Below, piece by piece: positions 49,485-58,840 of a DNA stretch of 64,000 nt. The notes beneath the pieces are model-generated. The model ran no database searches, had not been told where the DNA came from, and saw only the letters and a list, made by a program, of their open reading frames with translations. Every line of letters begins with the position of its first letter. Positions within the stretch are counted from its first letter, which is position 1. Source of the DNA: Pseudomonadota bacterium (GTDB taxonomy: Bacteria; Pseudomonadota; Gammaproteobacteria; Steroidobacterales; Steroidobacteraceae); NCBI GenBank assembly GCA_021838635.1, contig JAKCDC010000009.1, positions 1 through 64,000 on the forward strand, given 5' to 3'. The translations under genes and the position numbers were made by a program.

Positions 49485-50005
49485 CGCGTGGCCAGATGGA
49501 GCATCGCGCGCATCACGTGCTTCTCGACCGTGCTCTGCGCAATGCCGTAGAGCGCAGCAATGTCCTTTTGCTTCATGTTTTCCAGACGGAACAGGATGAA
49601 CACGTTGCGGGTCAGCTCGGTGAGCTCCCCGAGCGCCTCGAGCACCTGCGCAAGACTCGCCTCCCCGAGCATCACACGCTCCGGTGAGCGCTCATCGATG
49701 AGCGCCTCTGGAGCACCCTCCTCTGAGTCCTCCAGAGGCGAGCTGACCTCCCCGGGGCGGCGCGCGGCGCGCCGTCGCAAGTCCTTCAGCAGGTTGGCCG
49801 CCACCTTGAACACATAGCTCTCGGGGCGTTCGATCGCCTCGATCTCCCCGGCACGGAACACCCGCAGCAGCACCTCCTGGGTCAGATCCTCCGCATTGTC
49901 GCGGTCCCGCACCCGCCGCAAGAAGTAGCTGCGCAGGGGTGCGGAAAACCGCTCGGCCAGCTGATTGCTGGCGATGAGCTCTATTTTTTCAGGCGGTAGG
50001 CTCAT
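49469..50005 (-). CDS. FecI-like ECF sigma factor
   Basis: LRSYFLRRVRDRDNAEDLTQEVLLRVF and sigma4 region; overlaps FecR by 16 nt. Confidence 0.9.
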   Translation of the reverse strand: MSLPPEKIELIASNQLAERFSAPLRSYFLRRVRDRDNAEDLTQEVLLRVFRAGEIEAIERPESYVFKVAANLLKDLRRRAARRPGEVSSPLEDSEEGAPEALIDERSPERVMLGEASLAQVLEALGELTELTRNVFILFRLENMKQKDIAALYGIAQSTVEKHVMRAMLHLATRCGGQ

Positions 50006-50056
50006 AGTACGGGCGGCGATCGATCGGTATTTTTTACGCTAGCACATCTGCGCGGT

Positions 50057-51394
50057 TCAGCCAAAATGGGCGAACGCGAGCAGTGCGAGGGTTACCACGA
50101 TCGCCCCGCCGATGCGGATCGCGATCTGCGCAAAGGGCATCAATTCCATCCGTTCCGCGGCGGTGAGAATGGCCACCCCGCCGGTGCCGCCCTGCCCGGC
50201 GTGCGTCGCGTTCACGATCGCCGCCTCGATCGGGTACAGGTTCACCTTGCGGCCCACCCAGAAGCCGACCCCGACCAGCGTGATCACCGTGGCCGCAATG
50301 GTCACGAGATTCGCCGGCGCGAGCGCCGACAGCAGGCTCTGCCAGGGTGTCCAGGCGACCCCAACCATGAACAAGAGCGGGTACGTCCCGACCCTGGCGA
50401 ACATCTGAAAGACCGCATCGGCGCCAAGCTGCAGCCGGCGGGTCACCGCCCAGCCGAGCTTCATGGCCACCGCGACAACCAGCATCACCACCGGCGCGGG
50501 CAGCTTCCACAGCTGGAAGGCCAGCTCGCCCAGCAGATACAGCGTCACGGCGGTGATCAGGCCCGAGGCGATGCTCATCACATCAAGGTGCGGCGGCGGC
50601 TCGTCGCGCCGCAGGAACTCATCGTCCGCCGCCCCCGGCTGCAGCCGCCCGCCACCACTGAGCGCCGGACGGCGCTTGCCGAGCCAGTTCAGTCCGCCGG
50701 CGAGCAGGATCGCGAACAGACTGCCGATCATCACCGCCGGCAGGATCAGGGCGAACTGGCTACCGAAGTTCTGGTGCAACACGCTCGCATAGCCGATCGA
50801 CAGCGGCGCGGCGCCATCACCGACCCCCCCGGCCATCACCGGCAGCACCACGTAGAACAGCGCATGCCCGGCACCGAGTCCGAGCGCCGTGCCGACCGCA
50901 GTGCCGACGATCACCGCCGCCACCGTTCCGATCGCGAGCGGCGCGAAAATACGCACGAAGCCGCGGATCAGGATGGTGCGATCCATGGCGAACACGCTGC
51001 CGACGATCACCGCTGCAATGTAGAGGAAGAGATAATCGGACTGCTTGGTGAACTGCGAGACCACGCTGACCATGTGGGTCGGCAGGATGTGGTAGTAGAC
51101 CAGCACCGAGGGCAGGAATGTCGCCAGGATGACCGCGCCGCCCACGGTGCGCAGCCCCGGGATGCTCTGGCCGACCTGCGCGCACAGGAATGACAGCAGC
51201 ACCGTGATGCCGATCATCATCGGCAGGCCCATGGTGACCTTGTCGCTGGCCACGAAATACCAGAGCACCAGCGCCAGAATCACCGCGATCGGCACCGGCA
51301 CGACGCCGAGCCGCCAGTCCATCATCCGCTGCAGGGCCTGAGCCCATCGTGGCGGCGTATCACGCATGTCATCTACCCCCTCTTCTGTCGACAA
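50057..51394 (-). CDS. 2-hydroxycarboxylate (2HCT/CitS-type) transporter
   Basis: Multi-TM, VMAGGVGDGAAPLSIGYASVLHQ, ATHAGQGGTGGVAILTAAERMELMPFAQIA. Confidence 0.85.
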   Translation of the reverse strand: MSTEEGVDDMRDTPPRWAQALQRMMDWRLGVVPVPIAVILALVLWYFVASDKVTMGLPMMIGITVLLSFLCAQVGQSIPGLRTVGGAVILATFLPSVLVYYHILPTHMVSVVSQFTKQSDYLFLYIAAVIVGSVFAMDRTILIRGFVRIFAPLAIGTVAAVIVGTAVGTALGLGAGHALFYVVLPVMAGGVGDGAAPLSIGYASVLHQNFGSQFALILPAVMIGSLFAILLAGGLNWLGKRRPALSGGGRLQPGAADDEFLRRDEPPPHLDVMSIASGLITAVTLYLLGELAFQLWKLPAPVVMLVVAVAMKLGWAVTRRLQLGADAVFQMFARVGTYPLLFMVGVAWTPWQSLLSALAPANLVTIAATVITLVGVGFWVGRKVNLYPIEAAIVNATHAGQGGTGGVAILTAAERMELMPFAQIAIRIGGAIVVTLALLAFAHFG

Positions 51395-51495
51395 GCGCCG
51401 GCCCTAGCGGCACCGACCCGGGCACTTTTCGTGCGCCCTACTGGAGTACAGACGTCCGCCGGCGGCAAATCCTCCTGCTCGGCGGCACGCGGCTC

Positions 51496-52161
51496 TCAGG
51501 CGCCGGCGGCGCCGAACAGCCGGTCAGCCACGAACGGATTGGTTCGCCGCTCGGCCCCGAAGCTCGACATCGGGCCGTGGCCGGGCACAAAGCGCACATC
51601 ATCCCCGAGTGGAAAGAGCCGCTCGCGGATGGAACGGATCAGCGCCTGTGGGTTCCCACGCGGAAAATCGGTGCGCCCCACCGACCCGGCGAACAGCACA
51701 TCCCCGACCCAGGCGATGCGTGTCGGACGATGAAAGAACACGAGGTGACCTGGCGTGTGTCCCGGGCAGTGCAGCACCTCCAAGGTCTCCTCCCCCACAC
51801 TCACGGTATCACCGTCTTCGAGCCAGCGGTCCGGCTCGAAGGACTCCGCCGGCGGGAACCCGTACTGGGCCGCCGCTGCCGGCAGCGCCTCGATCCAGAA
51901 GTGATCTTCCCGGCCCGGCCCCTCCACCGGCAGCCGCCGGGCGCGGGCGAGCGGCGCGGTGGCCGCGCAATGATCGAGGTGCGCATGCGTCAGCAGAATC
52001 TTCGTCAACGTCAACCCGCGCCGATCCACCTCGGCGAGCAGGCGCGGCATGTCCCCGCCCGGATCGATGAGCGCGGCCTGGCCGTGCGCATCCCACAGCA
52101 GCGAGCAGTTCTGCTGAAACGCCGTCACGGGCACGATCAAGAATTGCAGCGCGCCGCTCAT
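51496..52161 (-). CDS. MBL-fold hydrolase (glyoxalase II-like)
   Basis: LLTHAHLDHCAA, CPGHTPGHLVFF, FVPGHGPMS. Confidence 0.88.
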   Translation of the reverse strand: MSGALQFLIVPVTAFQQNCSLLWDAHGQAALIDPGGDMPRLLAEVDRRGLTLTKILLTHAHLDHCAATAPLARARRLPVEGPGREDHFWIEALPAAAAQYGFPPAESFEPDRWLEDGDTVSVGEETLEVLHCPGHTPGHLVFFHRPTRIAWVGDVLFAGSVGRTDFPRGNPQALIRSIRERLFPLGDDVRFVPGHGPMSSFGAERRTNPFVADRLFGAAGA

Positions 52162-53171
52162 CGGAGCATCTGCGCGAGCTGTAAGGCAGCCGCCTCCGGC
52201 GCCGCATCGCTCGCCACGAGCGCGCAGCTGCGGCCGCGGCGCGGCGCATACAGCTCCGGCAGGGTGACTTTAAACAGTCCGGCCGTCAGCGTATCGGTGC
52301 CCGCCCCGAGATGCATCAGACCGGAGTCTGCACACACGAAACACTGCACGGCATTGATCACCGCGGCCACCTCGCGGGTGCGGCGCGAGGAGAATCCCGG
52401 CAGCGCCGCGAGCGAGGCGCGTCCCGAGGGCGGGCGGATCTCGATGAATCGGGCCGCCGGCAGGTGCGCATGCAGCTCGGCGATCAGCCGCTGCCACCAC
52501 TCGGGCGCAAAGCGTTTCGACCCGGTCGCATGAGTCGCCAGAGCGATCACCGGCGCGGTCACCTCCCCGCCGAGCAGGCGGCGCACCTCGCCGCGGCCGT
52601 AATCGCGCTCTGCATCGGTCAGCCGGACGTTGAGCGTCACCTCATCGGCACGCGCGGACTTTGGATCCAGCCCGAAAAGTGTGCGGCGCACCAGGTAGAC
52701 CGGATAGGCCCCCATGTGCCGCGGCGCATCCTTGAACGGCACGCTGACGTCGACGCCCTGCACGCTGCGCGCAACGGTGAACCCGACCTTCAGCCGACCG
52801 GCCAGGTGGCGTGTGAGAAAGCGCGCCGTCCAAGAGTTCGGGCAGGGGTCGATGATGACGTCGTAGCGCTTGCGCCGCACCGCCAGCAGGGTCCGCAGGT
52901 AGTTCAGCGGATGGCGCACGCCGCGAAACGGCAGCGCGTGTACGCGCCGCACTGCGGAGAACTGCTGAAAGATCTCCGCCGCCGCCGGGCAGGCCGTGAG
53001 GATTTCGATTTGCGCCTCGGGAAGCGAGCGCTGCAGTTCCTCGACCAACGGAGTCAGCAACACCGTATTGCCCAAGCGGGTATTGGGGCGGCAGATCAGA
53101 ATGGAGGCGCCCGCGCCAAGCTCGGGGCGAACGACGGGCGCAGACGCGGGGCAGGTTTCAGCCGGGGACAT
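52158..53171 (-). CDS. Glycosyltransferase family 9 (heptosyltransferase-like)
   Basis: LICRPNTRLGNTVLLTPLVEELQRSLPEAQI...FVCADSGLMHLGAG. Confidence 0.82.
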   Translation of the reverse strand: MSPAETCPASAPVVRPELGAGASILICRPNTRLGNTVLLTPLVEELQRSLPEAQIEILTACPAAAEIFQQFSAVRRVHALPFRGVRHPLNYLRTLLAVRRKRYDVIIDPCPNSWTARFLTRHLAGRLKVGFTVARSVQGVDVSVPFKDAPRHMGAYPVYLVRRTLFGLDPKSARADEVTLNVRLTDAERDYGRGEVRRLLGGEVTAPVIALATHATGSKRFAPEWWQRLIAELHAHLPAARFIEIRPPSGRASLAALPGFSSRRTREVAAVINAVQCFVCADSGLMHLGAGTDTLTAGLFKVTLPELYAPRRGRSCALVASDAAPEAAALQLAQMLR

Positions 53172-53224
53172 CCGCGCATTGTCGCCGATGTCCCCGGCCG
53201 AAAACAGGCCGCAACGCCGGCGCG

Positions 53225-54217
53225 CTACTGCACGCTGTAGCCGCGCGCGCTCAGGCAGGCGGCGAACGCCCGGCGATAATCGGCGCGCACGCTCGCGGAA
53301 GCCAGGGCATCCTGGCGGGCGTTCAACGGATCGAAACCACTCTGCCCGACGGCCCAGGTGTTGCAGGCGTAGCGATCGTTCGCCGTCTGCTGCGCATCCT
53401 GGCCCCTGAGCGGCGTGACACGCAGGCTGAGCACGCCCCCACCGCCACCGGAGTACTGCGGTGCGGGTCCGACAGCTTGCGCAGTCGAGGGCGTCTGGAC
53501 TGCAACCGGCGGTGGGTCGGTCACGACGTAGCCGTTGTAATAGGGATTCCAGGAGTAATAGACGCGGTTGACGTAGTAGTACGGAGTCCCCCCGAACGAG
53601 AGGGTCACAGCGCCGAATGGAATGCTGGCCATGAACCAGGGGTAGTTCCAGCCGTAATTGACCGGCGGCCAGTAGTACCCGCCCCAGTATCCACCGAGCC
53701 AGGCCGCGCCGCGCCAATCACGGTGATCCCAATTGTCTCCGCCCCAGCCCGCGTGCCAGCGATTGTCGCGCCAGCCGCCGTGATGGCCGTGCCAATGGGG
53801 GTCTCCCCCCCCATGCCACTGGGCGCCGCCGCCGTGCCACTGGCCACCGCCGCCGTGCCACTGGCCACCGCCGCCGTGCCACTGACCGCGCGGGGGTCCA
53901 CCGGCATGCCACTGGGCACCACCACCGCCCTGCCACTGGCCGCGCTGAGGTCCACCGGCATGCCAGGCGATCTGCGGCGCATGCCCCGCCCAATGCGGGC
54001 CTTGCCGCTGCGGTCCGCCGCCCCGCGGCCCTTGAAAAGCGCCCCCGTGCGGCCCGTGAGCCGCCGCGAAGTGCGCGTTGAAGGCATGCCCCCGCGGCGG
54101 AGCGGCATAGGCCGCACCGGATGCGAACAGCAGCGTCAGCACGGCGGTGATACCCGCCGTGCCCCGTGTGGGCCGACCGGCCGGTGCCCGCATCGTGACC
54201 GGACTTGAAGTGACCAT
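53225..54217 (-). CDS. Secreted Gly/His/Trp-rich repeat protein
   Basis: Signal peptide; GQWHGGG repeats; C-terminal DRYACNTWAVGQSGFDP...YRRAFAACLSARGYSV. Confidence 0.7.
   Translation of the reverse strand: MVTSSPVTMRAPAGRPTRGTAGITAVLTLLFASGAAYAAPPRGHAFNAHFAAAHGPHGGAFQGPRGGGPQRQGPHWAGHAPQIAWHAGGPQRGQWQGGGGAQWHAGGPPRGQWHGGGGQWHGGGGQWHGGGAQWHGGGDPHWHGHHGGWRDNRWHAGWGGDNWDHRDWRGAAWLGGYWGGYYWPPVNYGWNYPWFMASIPFGAVTLSFGGTPYYYVNRVYYSWNPYYNGYVVTDPPPVAVQTPSTAQAVGPAPQYSGGGGGVLSLRVTPLRGQDAQQTANDRYACNTWAVGQSGFDPLNARQDALASASVRADYRRAFAACLSARGYSVQ
53814..53876. repeat. Three tandem 21-bp units (tgccactggccaccgccgccg)
   Basis: 53814-53834 (variant), 53835-53855 and 53856-53876 identical, plus partial fourth. 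Confidence 0.9.
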
Positions 54218-54322
54218 GGTGCCCTCCTGCCATTCGCCGCCGCCCGGGTGACCGCCCAGGGCATTGCCATACTGATGATTAGACCACCCTAGGCACAGGC
54301 CGTTCAAACCGAGGCGCGGCGG

Positions 54323-54880
54323 CTAGCTCGCGGTGGGCTGCGCCGCCGGTGCCTCCCCGAGCGAGGGTCCCGCCCCCTCGGCCGCTTCGGGTTCGAGCGG
54401 TGCAAACGGCTCCTCGGCGCGCTGCGCACTCTCAGCGCCCTCGAGCGGCACCTCCTCGAGCGGTGCCCGCGCCTCCTCGCGTACGGCCGAGACGACCTTG
54501 ACCGGTGGCGCCTCGAGATGGCGGCGCTGCAGCATGAGCGTGTTCTCCAACAGCAGCGCGATCCCTTCGGGCAGGAACTGGATCGTTTTGCTGGAGCTGC
54601 GCGGCATGGGCACGCGCATCGTCAGGCAGTAGTTGACGATGGCGGCGGCGATGAGCGGTAGGGTATAGGTGCGATCAACTACCGGCTGCTGGTTGGGCGG
54701 GCGGACCGAGAGCACCACGCTGCGTGCGCGGTCGTCCTCGCCATCGTGGACGGTGACCTCCACCAGCGCGGCGTTCGCCGGCCAGCGGCCGTGCTTGATC
54801 TCCAGTTCAATGAGCGCATCGACGACGGTATCAAAGGGCAAGAGCAGACGCCGCGACTCGTGAATGAGTGTGTTGGCCAT
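54323..54880 (-). CDS. Hypothetical protein with acidic Ala/Glu-rich tail
   Basis: 185 aa ORF with coherent N-terminal domain. Confidence 0.55.
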   Translation of the reverse strand: MANTLIHESRRLLLPFDTVVDALIELEIKHGRWPANAALVEVTVHDGEDDRARSVVLSVRPPNQQPVVDRTYTLPLIAAAIVNYCLTMRVPMPRSSSKTIQFLPEGIALLLENTLMLQRRHLEAPPVKVVSAVREEARAPLEEVPLEGAESAQRAEEPFAPLEPEAAEGAGPSLGEAPAAQPTAS

Positions 54881-55124
54881 GGTAGTCCTGCAGCGGGATC
54901 CGCAATCCCCGGGCGTATCGTGCCGAGGTTAAACGGGCGAAAGTATAGTCATTTCCTCATCCAGGCACCATGGATGCGCGCCGCGAGGCCAGCGGGCGCA
55001 CGTGCGCCGCTCGGGTGCGCGCGAGGTCTGAGCGGATCAACGCGGCGCGTGACACGAGTCATCTTCGGACCCGCCGGGCTGAGGTGCTTCTACGGTGCAC
55101 CGGGGGTGGCGGTGCGGCTGCGCC

Positions 55125-56438
55125 TCACTGCGCCGGACAGACGGTACCGGCGGCCTCGCCGAACCCGATGCGCCGCAGCCCCGCCCGCTCACACCAGGCG
55201 CGCAGAATGACGCTATCGCCGTCGGCGAGGAACGTACGAGTCTCACCGTCCGGCAGCATCAAGGGCTGCTTGCCCCCGCCCGTCAGCTCCAGCAGTGAGC
55301 CGGCCTCCTGCGGCTCGGGTCCGGACTGCGTGCCAGTGCCGAGCAGATCGCCCGGCGCGAGGTTGCAGCCGTTGACCGTGTGGTGCGTGACCATCTGCGC
55401 GAGCGACCAGTAGCAGTCGCGGAAGTTCGAGCGCGACAACTGCACCGCGGGTGCGCCGGCGGCGCGCATCCGGGCCGTCTGGAGCGCCACCGCCAGCGAG
55501 ATGTCGAGTGCGCCGGCGGCGCGCAACGCCTCGCCATCCAGATACGCCAGCGGCGCCGGATCGGCCGCCGGCCGCCGCCACGGCGCACGAAACGGTGCGA
55601 GTGCCTCCAGCGTCACCACCCAGGGCGAGACGGTGGTGGCGAAGTTCTTGGCCAGAAACGGCCCGAGCGGCTGGTACTCCCAGGCCTGCAGGTCGCGTGC
55701 CGACCAGTCGTTGAGCAGACACAGCCCGAACACGTGCTGTTCAGCGCGCGCCAGCGGGATGGGCGCTCCGAGCGTGTTGCCGGTCCCGATGAACACCCCG
55801 AGTTCCAGTTCGTAATCCAACCGCTCGCTCGGGCCGAGGTGCGGACACTCGGCCCCGCGCGGCATCAACTGCCCCTGGGGTCGGCGCACCGGCTGCCCGC
55901 TGACCCCGATCGATGAGGCACGCCCGTGATAGGCAATGGGCACCCACTTATAGTTCGGCAGCAGCGGCTGCTCGGGCCTGAACAGCCGACCCACCGCGGT
56001 GGCGTGATGGATCGAGGTGTAAAAGTCGCTGTAATCACCCACCCGCGCCGGCACGGCGAACTGCGCCTGGGTCTGCGGCACCAGCGCCGAGGCGAGTTGG
56101 GCGGCGTGCGCCGAGCCGGCGCGCAGCAGCCCCGAGAGCGTGTGGCGCAGCGCCAGTGCGGCGGCGGGGCCGAGCGCCATCAGGTCATTCAGCGCCGGGG
56201 CGGCGCAGGCACCCAGCGCCTCGGCGGCCGGTCCCGAGCGCGGCGCGGCGGGCCCGAGCGCGGTCAGATCGAGCACGGCATCGCCGATCCCCACTCCACA
56301 GCGCAACGGCTCGCGGCTGCCGGCGCGGCGGAACACCGCGAACGGCAGGTTCTGCAGCGGAAAATCGCACTGCGGATGATTGGCCGAGTCCACCCAGCTG
56401 GTCAGACTCGGGTCGTGTGTTGCATCGATGCTGCGCAT
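55125..56438 (-). CDS. fahA: Fumarylacetoacetase
   Basis: DYSDFYTSIHHATAVGRLFRP, YKWVPIAYHGRASSIGVSG, NDWSARDLQAWEYQPLGPFLAKNFATTVSPWVV. Confidence 0.95.
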   Translation of the reverse strand: MRSIDATHDPSLTSWVDSANHPQCDFPLQNLPFAVFRRAGSREPLRCGVGIGDAVLDLTALGPAAPRSGPAAEALGACAAPALNDLMALGPAAALALRHTLSGLLRAGSAHAAQLASALVPQTQAQFAVPARVGDYSDFYTSIHHATAVGRLFRPEQPLLPNYKWVPIAYHGRASSIGVSGQPVRRPQGQLMPRGAECPHLGPSERLDYELELGVFIGTGNTLGAPIPLARAEQHVFGLCLLNDWSARDLQAWEYQPLGPFLAKNFATTVSPWVVTLEALAPFRAPWRRPAADPAPLAYLDGEALRAAGALDISLAVALQTARMRAAGAPAVQLSRSNFRDCYWSLAQMVTHHTVNGCNLAPGDLLGTGTQSGPEPQEAGSLLELTGGGKQPLMLPDGETRTFLADGDSVILRAWCERAGLRRIGFGEAAGTVCPAQ

Positions 56439-56445
56439 GGGTACC

Positions 56446-57792
56446 TCAGCGCGGCGCGCGCGCCTGCGGGTCGAAGCGCTTGCCGAGCCCCTGCCAGCAG
56501 CCGGCGTAGTCGCGCTGCAGCTGTGGCAAGGCGAGCGCCTGGGGCGTCGGGCGGATCAGCGTGCGCGTCTCGAACATGAACGCCATCGTCTCCTCGATGT
56601 GCTGCGGCACGGAAGTATCGGCACGACTCGCGCGCTCGAAGGTCTCGGCATCCGGGCCGTGCCCGCTCATGCAGTTGTGCAGCGACGCCCCGCCCGGCTC
56701 GAAGCCGCTTGCCTTGGCGTCGTAACGGCCGTGCACCAGACCCATGAACTCACTGGCAATGTTGCGGTGGAACCAGGGCGGACGAAACGTGTCTTGCATC
56801 ACCAGCCAACGCGGCGGAAAGATCACGAAATCGACCGCATCGACCCCCGGGGTATCGCTCACCGAGTGCAGCACCAGGAAAATTGACGGATCCGGATGAT
56901 CGTAGCTCACCGATCCGACGGTGTTGAAGCGGCGCAGATCGTACTTGTACGGCGCGTAATTACCGTGCCAGGCGACCACATCGAGCGGTGAATGATCGAG
57001 CGTGGCGCGAAACAGCGCCCCGCCGAACTTCGCCACCAGTTCCATCGGCCCTTCCCGCTCCTCGTACCAGGCGACCGGCGTGAGGAAATCGCGCGGATTG
57101 GCGAGTCCGTTGGCCCCGATCGGCCCGAGGTCGGGCAGTTTGAACGGCGCCCCGTAGTTCTCGCACAGATAGCCGCGCGCCTCGGCATCGAGCAGCTCGA
57201 CCCGCACGCGCACGCCGCGGGGCACGACCGCGATGTCCTGGGGCTGCAGATCGAGCCGCCCGAACTCGCTCATCAAGCGCAGCCGCCCCCGTTCCGGCAC
57301 GATCAAGAGCTCGCCATCGGCGTCGTAGAAGAACCGATCGTGCATGGAGCGGTTGGCGCGGTACCAGTGGATGGCGCAACCGCTGTGCGCATCGCTCGAG
57401 CCGCTGCCGCCAACGCTGAGCAGACCGTCGATGAAGTCGGTCGGCTCACGGGGCACCGGGAGCGCGCTCCAGCGCAATGGATCGGGCGCCGCGGCACAGT
57501 CTGCGAAGTGTCCGACGAGTCCCGGGTGCGCGAGCGGTTCGAACGGCCCGTGCACCGCTGCCGGCCGGATACGGTACAGCCAGCTGCGCCGGTTGGCATG
57601 GCGCGGAGCGGTGAAGGCCGTCCCGGAGAGCTGCTCGGCATACAGGCCGTAGGGACAGCGCTGCGGGGAATTACGCCCTTCGGGCAAGGCCCCCGGCAGC
57701 GCCTCGGTGGCGAAGTGATTGCCGAAGCCGCTGAGGTACTCCGGCGTTCCCGCCCGATCGGCGGCCGGTGCGGTGGCGGATGCGGAGCACAT
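56446..57792 (-). CDS. hmgA: Homogentisate 1,2-dioxygenase
   Basis: [26 protein letters not shown]...[48 protein letters not shown]. Confidence 0.96.
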   Translation of the reverse strand: MCSASATAPAADRAGTPEYLSGFGNHFATEALPGALPEGRNSPQRCPYGLYAEQLSGTAFTAPRHANRRSWLYRIRPAAVHGPFEPLAHPGLVGHFADCAAAPDPLRWSALPVPREPTDFIDGLLSVGGSGSSDAHSGCAIHWYRANRSMHDRFFYDADGELLIVPERGRLRLMSEFGRLDLQPQDIAVVPRGVRVRVELLDAEARGYLCENYGAPFKLPDLGPIGANGLANPRDFLTPVAWYEEREGPMELVAKFGGALFRATLDHSPLDVVAWHGNYAPYKYDLRRFNTVGSVSYDHPDPSIFLVLHSVSDTPGVDAVDFVIFPPRWLVMQDTFRPPWFHRNIASEFMGLVHGRYDAKASGFEPGGASLHNCMSGHGPDAETFERASRADTSVPQHIEETMAFMFETRTLIRPTPQALALPQLQRDYAGCWQGLGKRFDPQARAPR

Positions 57793-57832
57793 GGCAAACT
57801 CCCGGTATGCTTTGCGCTATGATGACACAAAT

Positions 57833-57848
57833 GGTTGCGCGCGCAACC
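57833..57848. promoter_or_regulatory. 16-bp palindrome GGTTGCGCGCGCAACC, candidate MarR operator
   Basis: Perfect palindrome between divergent hmgA and MarR genes, 2 bp from the MarR ATG. Confidence 0.65.
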
Positions 57849-57850
57849 GT

Positions 57851-58327
57851 ATGGAGGAGCTCCCGGTGACCGTCCGTCCGCCCTCCGAGCAGACGCTCGA
57901 ACTGGCCGCGTTCGTGCCCTTTCGTTTGAATCGCCTCGCCACAGGCGTCAGCGAGCACTTGGCGGTCGTCTACCAGCGGCGCTTCGGACTCGACATTCCG
58001 CAGTGGCGGGTGATGGCCACCGTGGGGCCGCAGCAGGCCTGCACCGCCCAGTCCATCGCGGCCAGCACCCGCATGCACAAGACCCGCGTCAGCCGCGCGA
58101 TCGCCGAGCTCGAGACCCGCCAGCTCGTCGAGCGCGCCTCGAGCACCGAGGACCGGCGCGAACGGGAGATCCGCCTGACGAAGGCCGGCCGGCGCGTGTA
58201 TGGCGAGCTCGTGCCGCTCGCCCTGGCGCGCGAGGCGGCGCTCCTGGAGTGTCTCTCGCCGGAGCAGCTGTGCGGCTTTCTCGGCGCCCTCGAGACCCTC
58301 GAGCGCTATTTGCACCTGGAGAATTGA
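57851..58327 (+). CDS. MarR-family regulator, probable regulator of homogentisate pathway
   Basis: IPQWRVMATVGPQQACTAQSIAASTRMHKTRVSRAIAELETRQLVER; divergent from hmgA. Confidence 0.85.
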   Translation: MEELPVTVRPPSEQTLELAAFVPFRLNRLATGVSEHLAVVYQRRFGLDIPQWRVMATVGPQQACTAQSIAASTRMHKTRVSRAIAELETRQLVERASSTEDRREREIRLTKAGRRVYGELVPLALAREAALLECLSPEQLCGFLGALETLERYLHLEN

Positions 58328-58824
58328 TGCGAACCGTGCGAACCGTACGCGCTGCGGCACTTGCCGCAGCCCTGCTGAGTACCCTGGGCGTTGCCGCCGC
58401 AGTCACCCCCGCGGCTGATGTGCAACTGGCAAGCTCGGCGCAACTGGTGCTCGCCGGGCGCGTGCAGCGCCGCGACATCGTACTGCACGTCACCCGCGCC
58501 AGCGGCGGCGCACCGATCGAGGGCGCAGGCAACCTCAGCGCGCAGCTCGGTGGCCGTGCGGTGCCCGTGACGGCCCGCGGTGCGGCCTACATCCTCTCGA
58601 CTCAGGGGTTCAAAGGCGGACCGCAGGCACTGCAGGTGGTGGTGGCCCACGACGGCATCCACGAGCTGCTCAGCGCCACGGTGCGCCTGCCGCGGCCACC
58701 GGACCGGCTGGCCGTGCTCGAGAAGCACGGCTACGCCGCCTGGTGGGTGCTGAACGTGGTGGTGCTGCTGCTGGCGGCGCGGCTGATCATGCGCCGCAAG
58801 AAGCCGACGCCGCGCGCCCCCTAG
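58327..58824 (+). CDS. Signal-peptide/C-terminal TM protein of unknown function
   Basis: Overlaps MarR stop by 1 nt; N-terminal signal, C-terminal WWVLNVVVLLLAARLIMRRKK. Confidence 0.65.
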   Translation: MRTVRTVRAAALAAALLSTLGVAAAVTPAADVQLASSAQLVLAGRVQRRDIVLHVTRASGGAPIEGAGNLSAQLGGRAVPVTARGAAYILSTQGFKGGPQALQVVVAHDGIHELLSATVRLPRPPDRLAVLEKHGYAAWWVLNVVVLLLAARLIMRRKKPTPRAP

Positions 58825-58833
58825 GGGCGCGCG
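58811..58833. terminator. Bidirectional-type stem-loop CGCGCGCCCC-CTA-GGGGCGCGCG
   Basis: Perfect 10-bp stem spanning the stop codon; between convergent genes. Confidence 0.6.
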
Positions 58834-58840
58834 GGCGCAC

